NCBI GenBank assembly: GCA_947561395.2
Contig: OX387185.1
Location: 30,546,213-30,610,212 of the forward strand
Origin: Buxus sempervirens
Taxonomy: Eukaryota > Streptophyta > Magnoliopsida > Buxales > Buxaceae
Direction: 5' to 3'
DNA: 64,000 nucleotides
Made by a program: the position numbers and the translations under genes. This document shows positions 34,273 through 43,537 of this stretch, piece after piece. Below the pieces are notes generated by a model that worked only from the letters and a program-made list of their open reading frames with translations, searched no databases and was not told where the DNA came from. Positions within the stretch are counted from its first letter, which is position 1, and each line of letters starts with the position of its first letter.

Positions 34273-35601
34273 TCACTTGCCATCTTCAATTCCATATGAC
34301 CTCTTGGCCATTTTCATTGCCACTTCATCAACAAGGATCTTTTTCTTCTTTCTATTCTTCCTTTTGGAAGAACTATCTCCAGAACTTTCTCCTTCAAGGT
34401 GATCCATGCCATTTTGGGCCACCGAGGACAAAATCTCGAATCTATTCGGGCTTTCATTCATGACCTGGTTCACGGACTGTCCTTCTACAATGGCTTCCGT
34501 GGTGGCTTGAGGAGGCATTTCAGGTACTACCTCGACGATGTTGCTACACTCTCCTTGTTCACTGATAATTCTTTTTGTCATTACCATAGTCCCAAGCACT
34601 TCTTTTCCTTTAGCTCCGACTATTTGCCAAGGTTCTGATTCGTCATTTGCAGTAGTAGACAGTGGCTCACCAGTCGGCATTGGCCCCACTTCCCCTTGTA
34701 TCTCCACAATTTCATCATTCAACAATGAGTTAACATCACCCCCTTGTGCCTGATTTGCCATTCTACCCGTGGGCTTCCATTGTTTCCTTCCTAGGTTAAC
34801 TTTACACTTGGTAACATCATGCCCAAAAACCTTACAATGGTGGCAACTCATGGGTTTCCAGTCATACTCGACATCAACTTGAAGCCCCTCCTCCAATCCA
34901 TTTCCACATGTGTTGAGGAAAATAGTCTTTGGCCATGTGCTTTCCATATCAACTTCAACGCACACTCTAGCATATGAAAGACGTGTTCTCTTCTCCGTAT
35001 GCTCATCCAGAAATAGAGGCTTACCCACCCCACTTGCCAAGAAACTTAATCCCTCCTCAGTCCAGTATTCCATTGGGACATTGTAGAGTTTTATCCAAAT
35101 GGGTAGTTTACTTAGCTGGGATTTAACAAACTGCATGTTTGGCTCCCAATCTTTTAAGATTAAGAGACGTCCAGCTAGGTGCCATGGGGCTTCTTGCAAG
35201 ACTCTTGACCTCACGCTTGCATCTTCAAATTTGAAAATGAAGAATCCATTATCCACTGCGGAGACATTCACTTTGCCAAACTTCCGCCACAGCCTTTCCA
35301 CAAGGTTCTTCACGACACCAAAGGGCAGTCTTTTGTCAAGAAAGTGCCCAACTAAACTCCCCTCCCAATGTTTGATTCCCTCCTCTGCCACTGCAGGGGG
35401 AGGGCAAACCACCACCTTGCCATCAATAATCTCAGGCCTATGGTACTTTAGTTTTGTCTTGGAGCATTTCGGTAGGTCAAACAACCTATTCCAGGCTCTC
35501 TCAGATCCTGCCTCCCCCTGAGAATTCAGGCCTACAGGTGGTTCAGTCTGCTGATCACAGCAGGAGCTCAAAATGGAAACATTGACTCTTGGCTCTTGCA
35601 T
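34273..35601 (-). CDS. LINE F ORF1, DUF4283-like / CCHC protein, open 442 residues
   Basis: Open from 35601 to TGA 34273-34275. DUF4283-like domain (SLVGHFLDKRLPFGVV, VPMEYWTEEGLSFLASGVG), CCHC knuckle CHHCKVFGHDVTKC (about 34811-34852), then a Pro/Glu-rich linker, SPNRFEIL, a KKRK-type basic run and LVDEVAMKMAKRS. It is shorter at the N-terminus than LINE B ORF1 and the first Met may not be the original start. The ORF2 ATG is 32 nt downstream, not overlapping as in the other LINEs. Confidence 0.85.
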   Translation of the reverse strand: MQEPRVNVSILSSCCDQQTEPPVGLNSQGEAGSERAWNRLFDLPKCSKTKLKYHRPEIIDGKVVVCPPPAVAEEGIKHWEGSLVGHFLDKRLPFGVVKNLVERLWRKFGKVNVSAVDNGFFIFKFEDASVRSRVLQEAPWHLAGRLLILKDWEPNMQFVKSQLSKLPIWIKLYNVPMEYWTEEGLSFLASGVGKPLFLDEHTEKRTRLSYARVCVEVDMESTWPKTIFLNTCGNGLEEGLQVDVEYDWKPMSCHHCKVFGHDVTKCKVNLGRKQWKPTGRMANQAQGGDVNSLLNDEIVEIQGEVGPMPTGEPLSTTANDESEPWQIVGAKGKEVLGTMVMTKRIISEQGECSNIVEVVPEMPPQATTEAIVEGQSVNQVMNESPNRFEILSSVAQNGMDHLEGESSGDSSSKRKNRKKKKILVDEVAMKMAKRSYGIEDGK

Positions 35602-36733
35602 CTCAGGTTCATTTTGAGTAATGCCGCCTGCAGCAACATTTGCATGTCTGATGGTGGCAGTCGTAGCAGTACCAGGTGCGGCAGACTAGCTATGCAGTGG
35701 CGGGAATTCCAAATTGGAAGTCTCAAGAGCCGAAACCACTGTTGCATCCATGCCGTAAAACCACTAATACACCCGGAAACCACTCAGGCGATAGTAGCCC
35801 AGACGATCCTCAGTCTAGCACCGGAAACCAGATCACAGTTGAAGCCCAACTTATTTCTCCACGAACAAAATAGAATTAAACTCCCGCAATAATCCTCCCA
35901 CATGAAATTCCCAAGCATGCACAATCTGAGAGGCTGAGAAGCAATAATCCCCCCGGACAGGTCCTAGGATGCTTGATCAGAATCGAAAATCCTAGAGACG
36001 AAATACCAGGATCTGAGAACAGCCAAGAGCAAACTTTCCTTCCAAACACAATAGCCCCACCAGCAGCTCAAGCACAAATCAAACCAAACCGAACGCAAGT
36101 CCACGAATAGAAACACTGCCTTCACATTCACTTCACTGCTGGAATAAAAAACTCAGAACCACGACCCAGACTGCCTTCACTTGCTGCCTTCACAACCGTC
36201 ACTACACTGCCTTCACGCCCTGCACAACCTTCACAGCCCTAGCACTTCACTTCACGAACACGACCAGAAAGATGGATGCCACACGACCAAGTTCCCACAT
36301 GTGATAACACCCGAGGCCGAACCACCCAGGAGTTGCTCAAGAACCGAGCCCGAACAACTTGGATTCCACGAACAGAAGAAAAGATGCGCAGACTTGCATA
36401 ACCACGACCAAGACCAATGCTGCTCACGAATACCACCAACGCCACGAACGCAGTTGATGAAAATGTGCACAAACCCACGAACTTGCTCACGAACCCAGCT
36501 TGCTAAGGGAGCACAAACAGAAAGAATAGGAGGTGGTGAATGACATGAAATGAACAGGGTATGGATTAAGATGATGAGATGGGATGGAGAAGGAGATGGA
36601 GATGGTGGACGGACGGGAGTGGATGTCAGGTGCAGGTAATGGATGTGGTCGGCCGGAGGTGGAGGTCAGGTCAGGTGGAGGACGGAGGTTAGTGGAGGAC
36701 GAAGGTCAGGTGGAGTCCTCCAGCATCTTTCGG
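35602..36733 (-). promoter_or_regulatory. LINE F 5' UTR
   Basis: About 1.1 kb without a supported gene. Eight CACGAA on + (TTCGTG on the LINE strand), for example near 35856, 36100, 36252, 36366, 36425, 36443, 36474 and 36486. The distal 36540-36720 is G/A-rich with repeated ggtcaggtggagg-type units. Confidence 0.55.
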
Positions 36734-36750
36734 GGCATAATAAATATATA

Positions 36751-37470
36751 AGATTAAACAAGAAGAAGAATGTACCTGCAAGTGTTGAAGTCCTTCGATG
36801 GAATCAATCGTTCTCCAACAAAAGAAGTGTAGAAGTCCTTTGATGGAATCAATCGTTCTCCAACAAAAGTAAGGTTCGTTAACAAAATCCGGAAATCTTC
36901 AAAAGAGATCAAGAAATATCAACGAGAGAATGGGAGTTATGTCCACGGATGAGCAAGCTTGGGATTATAAAGATGAAGTGTTTAAATTTGACAGGAACTC
37001 TGATGCAACAAACAAGAGTCTCCTTCTCCAAGTGAAACTCATCTACAAATCGATCCAGCCGTGAGAATATCTCATCTCTAGGTGAAACTCATCTACAAGT
37101 CGATCAAGCCGGATCGTGTTTGAGAATATCTCAAATTGATCTGCAACAAGGATACGGTTGCCTTTGGATTATTTCCAAAATTAAAAAAAAAAAAGAGGAT
37201 AATTTTTCCATATATTCGAAAAAAAAAAAGTGGGCTGACAACTAACGTCACCTTCCCCTTATAAAAAAAAAAAAGAGTTGACCACTAAAGTCAATGTTTA
37301 AAAAAAAAAAAGAAAGAAAATGTCTGAAAAAAAAAAGAGAAAAGAAAAAGAAAAAGTGGACTATTCATACGTCCATAAACTTTGATAAAAAAAAGGGGTT
37401 TTATAAATTAAACTTCATGAAAAGCGGGTCGAGGCTTGTTCATTAAAAAAAAAAATTTTAAATAAACAAG
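36751..37470. other. Gypsy 3' UTR: short tandem repeats and A-tract array
   Basis: No gene. 36787-36824 and 36832-36869 are two 38-bp copies differing at one base. About 37030-37135 holds two related copies around gtgaaactcatctacaa. 37169-37465 has seven A runs of 8-13 bases spaced 30-60 bp apart, each followed by a purine-rich patch. Confidence 0.75.
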
Positions 37471-37485
37471 CCTCAAGGGGGCATT
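37471..37485 (+). promoter_or_regulatory. Polypurine tract for plus-strand priming
   Basis: cctcaagggggcatt lies directly before the LTR start TGTAGGCATC. A G-rich purine run at this place primes plus-strand DNA synthesis in LTR retrotransposons. Confidence 0.8.
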
Positions 37486-38177
37486 TGTAGGCATCAAAAT
37501 TTGCAAGGCCCAAAAAACCCATGTTTGTAAATGGGCTTGTCAAAAAATAGCTCATTAAGCCCAAATTGTGAGCCCATATCCTATATTTATAAATATGAGA
37601 TATTTTAATTTAAAATTCAGTTATTTATCCCTTAAGGGGTAAATGTGTCAATTCCCTGTAATTTTAACTCTATAAATAGAGGACACATATCAAATCAAAG
37701 AGGGGTAGAAAGGCTGAAGCTCTGGAGAAATTCCCTTGAAGAGAAAACTCGTCAACTGAAGAGAAGCAGATCAAAGAAGTCCTGGAGGAATTCTCTTGAA
37801 AAGAAAACCCTCTACCAAAAGCATAAACAACTCAAAGGCAGGAGTAGATCCTCCACCAAAAGAAGAAAGGAGCACTTCTCTTGAAGAGAAAACCTCCTCC
37901 CAAAGAAGAAAGAGGCACTTATCTATAAAGAGAAAATCCTCTCTCAAGTCAACAAACTAGCAGAAGCAAGCGCAAATCCCGGAGTGAAGAACACATACAA
38001 CCACTCCGAAATTGAAGAACGTCACCTGGCATTCATCTACATCAAATCACTCGTCAATCAGAGGACACTCACGTGATCGAGCACCAAAGAGAGTAAAATC
38101 CCTCTTTTTATCAAATTCATATTATCTGTAGTAACTTTATTTTGTGTTAAAGGAAATACACGAAATTTGTGTTTACA
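37486..38177 (+). repeat. 3' LTR of the Gypsy element (692 bp)
   Basis: Starts TGTAGGCATC right after the polypurine tract and ends ...GTGTTTACA, giving TG...CA ends. A TATA box (tataaatag) is at 37671-37679, so U3 is about 190 bp and R should start about 30 bp later. The R/U5 part has repeated ttgaagagaaaac-type motifs (about 37735, 37796, 37880 and 37938). The 3' border is confirmed because LINE ORF2 code begins at 38178. The 5' LTR is outside the window, so the two cannot be compared. Confidence 0.87.
37671..37679 (+). promoter_or_regulatory. TATA box of the LTR promoter
   Basis: tataaatag inside the LTR, about 185 bp from its start, in line with a Pol II promoter driving the genomic RNA. 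Confidence 0.75.
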
Positions 38178-38182
38178 GAAAG
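38178..38182. repeat. Expected 5-bp target duplication (right copy)
   Basis: gaaag directly after the LTR. The left copy would be before the 5' LTR outside the window, so it is not verified. Confidence 0.45.
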
Positions 38183-38540
38183 ATATGAAGCAGAATTTGT
38201 GGTTCATCCTAAATTCAACACCACAATGAATGTATTGATCCAAGGCCGATAATCTGCTCACTTTCACTTCTGTGTGGTTATAACAAATCCATATCCTCCC
38301 TTTAAGGGCTTTGTCATAATTTGCTATGAACTCCCACTGGGGGTTAATTAAGCTTTTGACAAGGTGGCCATTTACTTCCCTAACTTTTGTCTCCACAAGA
38401 CACAAAAAGGATATCTTATTTCTATCTATCCAACTCCGTACTTCTTGTTGCTTTGCTAGGTCATTTAGAGCCCTTATATTCCATGTTGCAATATTTATCA
38501 TGAGGAGGTTGAGGTTTTAGTCTTGCTACCCCTTCCTATT
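38178..38540 (-). mobile_element. LINE G fragment, target of the Gypsy insertion
   Basis: The start of LINE ORF2 on - (38501 to 38178) encodes WNIRALNDLAKQ, CLVETKV and DKALKGRIWI and is cut at FCFISF, in the middle of the endonuclease, exactly at the LTR end. The remainder should lie left of the Gypsy 5' LTR. 38502-38540 is the last part of ORF1 (GRGSKTKTSTSS), whose TGA overlaps the ORF2 ATG by 4 nt (ATGA). Confidence 0.87.
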
Positions 38541-39394
38541 GCTTTGTTGGGGATGACTTTACTGATGCGGTCTGGAGTTTCTTTACCTCTGGGAAGATGT
38601 TAAAACAAGTGAATAACTTCCTCATCTGTTTGGTTCCCAAAGGTGGCAAGCCCTCATCCATTGGTGATTATCGGCCAATATCTTGTGTTAATACAACTTA
38701 CAAGTGTATTTCCAAAATTTTGGCTAATCGGCTCAAAGCTATCGTTGGTGATCTTGTTGGGTTATATCAATCATCATTCATCCCTGGTAGAAGGCTTATT
38801 GACAATATTCTCATTACTCATAAGATTTTCAACAAGTATCATTTACACAAGGGTAAGCCAAAATGTGCCCTCAAGATTGACTTGAGGAAAGCCTTCGACT
38901 CAGTGGATTGGAACTGTATCAAACATGTTTTGCAGGGCATGCACTTCCCCGATTTATTCATTGGGTGGATCATGGAATGTATCACCACCCCCTCTTATTC
39001 GATTATGATTAATGGTAGTTTAGAGGGTTCTTCAGAGGTTCCAAAGGGCTAAGGCAAGGTGACCCCATTTCCCCTTATTTGTTCATGCTTGTCATGGAAC
39101 TATTTGAATCTACTGTGAATTCTTGCACTTCCACAAACTACACCTTTCACCCCAAATGTGCCAATCTTGGGATTAAGCAGCTATGCTTTGCCGATGATCT
39201 TTTTGTCTTTGCTCATGGGGACATGGTTTCTTTGAAATGCATCACCCAAGCAGTAAGTGAGTTTGAATTGCTTTCTGGCCTTCAGGTTAACAAAAGCAAG
39301 AGTGCTTTGTTCACTTCTGCGGTTACACAATCCTTAAAAACAAAAATGCTCAGATTTTCAGGCTTCTCAGAAGGATCCCTTCCAATGAGATATC

Positions 39395-39620
39395 TTTTTT
39401 TTTTTTTTTTGGAAACTTGGGGTATCCGGGCCAGCTTGCACACACCACGACTAATCCCCAAGGGCTTGTGCAGTCCCCCCGTCCCACACAAACAGGTAAT
39501 TACCATGCCAAAGGCCCTGGGGGTAGCCCCAAAGAATTTATAGCACCTGAGAGGTTTTAAACTTGAGACCTTGGAGGGAGCATACCCCCAGGCCCCAAGC
39601 CTTGACCACTAGGCCAACCC
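39395..39620 (-). mobile_element. tRNA-derived SINE
   Basis: On - it reads GGTTGGCCTAGTGGTCAAGG (Pol III A-box-like, TGGCCTAGTGG) and about 40 nt later GGTCTCAAGTTTAAAACC (B-box / T-arm-like). A body of about 130 bp follows, ending ...CCCCAAGTTTCC plus a 16-bp A run (T run 39395-39410 on +). The ~226-bp size, tRNA-like head and A tail define a SINE. The last bases TTTCC-A(n) resemble the TTCC-A(n) ends of the LINEs here. No normal target duplication: the right side is filler DNA. I do not recognise the family name. Confidence 0.85.
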
Positions 39621-39657
39621 TTTGGCTAATCGGCTCAAAGCTATCGTTGGTGATCTT
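39621..39657 (+). repeat. 37-bp filler copied from upstream RT sequence
   Basis: Identical to 38719-38755 (tttggctaatcggctcaaag... to ...gatctt), out of order in the ORF. It sits between the SINE head and the resumed LINE H coding sequence, where a short piece of the target (the GLPLISS-type codons) is missing. Confidence 0.9.
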
Positions 39658-40578
39658 CACAACTTACATCAAGAGATTGCGATCCCTTATTGGACAAATT
39701 AAATTCAAGAACTGCTTCTTGGAGGGGACGGCCCTCATCTTATGCTGGTCGTCTTCAACTGGTTAAAGCTGTACTTTTTTCCATCTCGGTCAATTGGTTA
39801 TCTGTTTATATCCTCCCCAAGGAGGTCATCTACAAGATGGAGGGAGTTTGCAGGAACTTTCTTTGGTTGGGGTCAGGCTCTGATAAGAAGATTTGTATGG
39901 TTAGTTGGGATCGAGTTTGTTCTCCTATCTCTCAGGGTGTGCTTGGGGTTTTGAACCTTCATCTTTGGAATAAGAGTGCAATTATGAGACATGCTTGGTT
40001 GATAGTTAGTAGAGCTAACTAGGGGGGAGGGGAACTTCTGGTCCATTATGGTGCCCTCCAGTTCTTCTTGGGTGTGGAGAAAGGTGCTTAAAATAAGATC
40101 TGGAATGATTAGTTTGATCAAGTATAATGTCAAGAAAGGGAGATACACCTCACTTTGGTTTGATAATTGGCATCCCTTTGGTCCCTTGGTTCCAAAATTC
40201 GGATCTCGCCTTATCTACGACTCAGGTTTGCTGTCATCAGCCACTGTCGCCTCAATTATCTCCAACAATCACTGGGATTTTCCTGTACCAGCCTCGCCTG
40301 ATTTGTTGGAAATTTGGAGCAAGCTTCAGCCCCCACCTGATCCTTCACCTGATGAGAATGATCATGTTTAGTGGTTGCCTTCTACATCAGGTAAATTCAA
40401 TAGACGCTGCTCCCATAAAGCTTTAGACCTTACTCGCCCTTTAGTTCGATGGAGGGAACTTGTTTGGCCTTCCATCTCCTTACTCGCCCTTTAGTTCTAA
40501 ACAAGGCACTGTTGACAAAGGATAGGTTGGCTAAATGGGGTATTTCTTTCTCTACTACTTGTGTTCTTTGCCTCCTTC

Positions 40579-41869
40579 ATTGTGCGCGGGGTGAAATCGC
40601 GGCACAGCGGGGTGTACGGATTCTCGTGCATGCCTCTGGGAGGGTAAAACGGTAAATTGGAGTCGCCATCGCCTGATGGGGTGCAGGCAGACACCTGGGT
40701 GCCTAATCTTGTCTATTGGACTGGCCTGCGGTTTGAGATTCTGAGAAAGGTCTTGGTTGAGGTCTGGGGAAGTCCGTAAACACCCCAGACCACCCCGTCG
40801 GATGACGGGTCCCGTGGGTTCCTGGTTTGAGTCAACTTGCTTTGGTTCTCACCCGATTCCTAATCCGATGTGCAATTTGGTTTAAGTCTGGTGGGACCAC
40901 CTGAGTGGTGTAGGTCCCTTTAATTGATTTTATCTTGCTTAATTAGATGATCTGAGTCTGATTGGGTGGGCTCCGTTGGAAGGCCCACGGTGTCCCTAGT
41001 GGGCTTGGTTAAGCCCACATATCCCTTGGTGGGCCTCAGTCTAGCCTGAGAGGCCCTTTGGGCTTTGGTTTAAGTGTATAGATTTTATTTAGTGGTTCAT
41101 ATTTGAAGATTTAAATGTCTTTTATGCAAGAAGTGGGTTGGCATTGGTTTGCGGGCCCCCATGATGGTTGCCATAAGTGTTTTAGGTTATCTTTATTTAT
41201 CTTTGCAAAAATGAGTTGGACCTTGGGCTTGGGGCCCGTAGTCCAATTTTGGGCCTGGAAACCCAAGTTCTTTGAGGATTAGGGTTTGTGCCCTTCCTTG
41301 GTTTAGTTAGTGGGCTTTGGCAGGCCTGATAGGCCCTAGCCCTGGGTCTCAGCCAAACCATGCAATTCCAACATGTCATTCCACAAATCTGGTTTGGACG
41401 GGCCGCATTGGGTTTGGCCCGCCTGGCTTGATCAATTGATTTTGTTTTATTTGCTTATTTGCATGCATTAGGGTTTATTGCGCTTGGTGGACCTCGTTGT
41501 AAGGCCCACTAGTGTTCCGAATTGGACCAATGGTCCAGGTCCCATGTTGGGTTTCCGGGTGACCCGGAAACCCTATTGGTTCGTCACCCGGAAACCCTAT
41601 TGGTTCAAAGGTTTTAGTGTAAATATCATTCAAATTCAATCATGAATCAAGAAGTATGCAAAAAGAAGGGCACTTCTGCCAAGTAGCTGACGTTCTTTGT
41701 CGGATACACATAAGCCGTAGGCAATCCAACCTGAGTTGTCGGATCACCTTAAGATGGCTTCTTTTCGGGGTTTTGCAAGTGGGGTGGCTTCATGGGTTCC
41801 CTAAGGGCTTCTACAGGTTGTGTGGACCCCATGAGAGGGCCCACATTGGTTCAGCTATGGGGGTACACC
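40579..41869. other. Non-coding sequence, probably LTR-retrotransposon untranslated DNA
   Basis: No ORF with recognisable protein. ggagtcgccatcgcct at about 40659-40674 resembles the 'gagtcgccac' leader sequence of many plant Gypsy elements. Many 'gggcc' and 'gcccac' words occur. 41549-41573 is a perfect 12-bp-arm palindrome, and 41559-41582 / 41583-41606 are two 24-bp tandem units. Confidence 0.45.
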
Positions 41870-42161
41870 TGTAAGACCCCGAATTTTCCTTAAACAATAT
41901 AATAAATTAATAAATAATATCCTTGGGAGTTATAATTGATGGGAATAATTTGTTGACGTAGGTGAGCATGATATCAGTGGAGATCAAGTGTTGGACGCAA
42001 ATCTGACCGTCTGATGGCAAGATATAGAGGTATGATCGATAGTTTAAGTTGGATGTATTTTGATTGGGCGTGTGTGTGGAGTCTTATACAGGTGAGTTGC
42101 ATGGAATCGTAGGTATATATATACACTAAAATAACCTAAAGGAATACGTTTGGAATACTTG
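41870..42161 (+). repeat. Possible LTR start of a second Gypsy element
   Basis: TGTAAGACCCCGAATTTT is a common opening of plant Gypsy LTRs, and the preceding tatgggggtacacc could be a polypurine tract. It is cut after 42161 by LINE L. The rest was not found with confidence on the far side (59576 on). Confidence 0.45.
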
Positions 42162-42326
42162 TTTTTTTTGGAAAATAAGTGAGATCAATTAAATAAAAGG
42201 AAGTATGTACAAAGCAGACAGTGGGCATACCCACCAAGCAAAACATGGAACTACCATGTTCACACTAAAGTAAACACGATACATATATGCCACACAAGAA
42301 GCGACCAATGAAGAAGACTCCCATCC

Positions 42327-43364
42327 TTAGATAAAACAACAATTTAGATCCCACTTTAGCACAACCTGCCTATGATAATTGCTATCACTAAGCACAAACG
42401 GAATACCTGCCACTCTGTTGGAAATGTCTTGGTGTATAAACTTACAAATCTCATCTTCTGGCAAGGCTGAGTTCTTAAACACCCTTCGGTTCCTCTCACA
42501 CCATATGTGGTACACAGCAGCAGCCAAGGACAAACACCTTAGAAGGTGCAAGGGGGATTTAGAGCACCATGCTCGAGCACCGTTCTCAACAATGAGGTTC
42601 CAAGAGGGAAAGGGAGCCATATTGATTAGGCCATTCTTGTTCAAAAGAGTTCTCTAGATTTGGCTACTGTAATCACATTGGAAGAAAAGGTGAGTAATCG
42701 TTTCATTACACTTACAGCAAAGAACACATACCGCATTATGTATGATACCCCATCTGATGAGCCTATCCTTAGTGAGAAGAGCTTTCTTAATTGCAAGCCA
42801 TGTCACAAATGAATGCCTGGGAATGTTGGATGAGAACCAAACTAATCTCGCCCAAGCTACGGAAGGCCGACTTGTCTCCAAGGCTTTATAGGTGTTGCTA
42901 GTGCTGTAGACTCCAGAATGTGAGGGAGTCCAAGTGATCCTGTCATCCATATCTGGGTTAGGCCTTGGTAGGTTCGGCAACCTTGCCCAAACCTCAATCA
43001 AGTCCAAAGAAGTAGCAATAGGACTATCCCATTCAGCATTGGTTATAAGGTCATAGACCAAAGCATCATCAGATAATCCTGAATCATAAATCAATCGCCT
43101 GCCATACCTAGAGGCTAAAGGGCCAAGAGGGTGCCAATTATCATACCATATTGAAGTGTTCCTCCCATTGTTGATTATATGCTTTGTGAACCTGGAGGCA
43201 ATATCCCTGTGCTTAAGCGTTTTCCTCCACACCTAAGAAGCCGTGGAAGGGATTGGAACGTTCCAAAAATTCCTTCCTCTAAGCAGATTGGTACTAACCC
43301 ATGATACCCGAAGAATATTTGCCTTGCTTCCCACAAGCCATGCTTGTCTTAGGACTGCACACTT
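42327..43364 (-). pseudogene. LINE L ORF2, 3' block (thumb to zf-RVT end)
   Basis: WNVPIPSTAS, a TAG, VWRKTLKHRD, WYDNWHPLGPLASRYGRRLIYDSG, IPRHSFVTWLAIKKALL, CVLCCK, HLFFQCDYS, a TAG near 42654, then SLAAAVYHIWCERNRRVFKN to the stop at 42327. Joined in order to 52953-53158. Confidence 0.87.
43354..43364. repeat. 11-bp target-site duplication of LINE M, left copy
   Basis: actgcacactt here and at 52942-52952. It links LINE L code on both sides (NKCAV / LRQAW). Confidence 0.85.
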
Positions 43365-43537
43365 TTTTTTTTGAAAAGTAAGTAAATAAATAAAGGAAGA
43401 AAGAATATACAAAAGGGATCCTCACCACACTGTGGTGCAAGGAACAAGAGCCTAAGCTCACATCATGGACAAACACAAATACAAATACACCCTAATCATT
43501 CCCCCTCTGGTTAACCTCCTCCTTACCACACACCCCG

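Larger units (their letters stand above)
30397..36733 (-). mobile_element. LINE F, L1-type, full-length, inserted in the Gypsy 3' UTR
   Basis: Poly(A) side at 30397-30410 (T run on +), ORF2 30582-34240, ORF1 34273-35601, 5' UTR 35602-36733. A perfect 17-bp duplication flanks it. The 3' end on - reads ACTTACTTTCC plus A run. Confidence 0.94.
1..38177 (+). mobile_element. Ty3/Gypsy LTR retrotransposon, Tat lineage, 3' part, heavily nested
   Basis: The element is read from gag-pol on + through an antisense ORF to a polypurine tract and 3' LTR. Tat-lineage assignment rests on the order protease (DCGSS active site), RT (YVDD), degenerate RNase H, a second archaeal-type RNase H, then integrase, and on an extra antisense ORF between pol and the 3' LTR, a place where Tat elements are known to carry additional ORFs. 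The copy is dead: frameshifts near 230, 715, 2395, 3700 and 19445 and several stops. It is cut by LINE insertions at 1678-1835, 5329-19098, 20581-26543 and 30397-36733. Removing them leaves roughly 12 kb inside the window. The 5' LTR, primer-binding site and most of gag lie to the left. It is itself inserted into a LINE ORF2 (38178 onward). Confidence 0.9.
38541..40578 (+). mobile_element. LINE H fragment (RT to zf-RVT), both ends lost
   Basis: Begins inside the RT fingers (GDDFTDAVWSFFTSGKMLK) and is lost at 40578 within the zf-RVT domain (after TTCVLCLL), where unrelated sequence follows. No poly(A) or target duplication is visible. Split by a SINE. Confidence 0.85.
38543..40578 (+). pseudogene. 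LINE H ORF2 remnant
   Basis: RT motifs: DYRPISCVNTTYKCISK, FIPGRRLIDN, KIDLRKAFDSVDW, FADD at 39187-39198. A shift at about 39045 breaks the RQGDP region. The SINE enters after SLPMRYL (39394). After the SINE, LTSRDCDPLLDKL continues from about 39662, then SYAGRLQLVKAVLFS, LWNKSAIMRHAWL, stops near 40020 and 40371, and a decayed zf-RVT segment. No product is possible. Confidence 0.87.

Noticed and set aside
37645..37884. 79-codon basic ORF in the Gypsy LTR
   Set aside because: Made of the repeated ttgaagagaaaac words in R/U5. No start context or domain.
39560..39620. A true tRNA gene
   Set aside because: Has A- and B-box-like sequence, but no anticodon stem or acceptor pairing could be traced, and it continues into a SINE body with an A tail.
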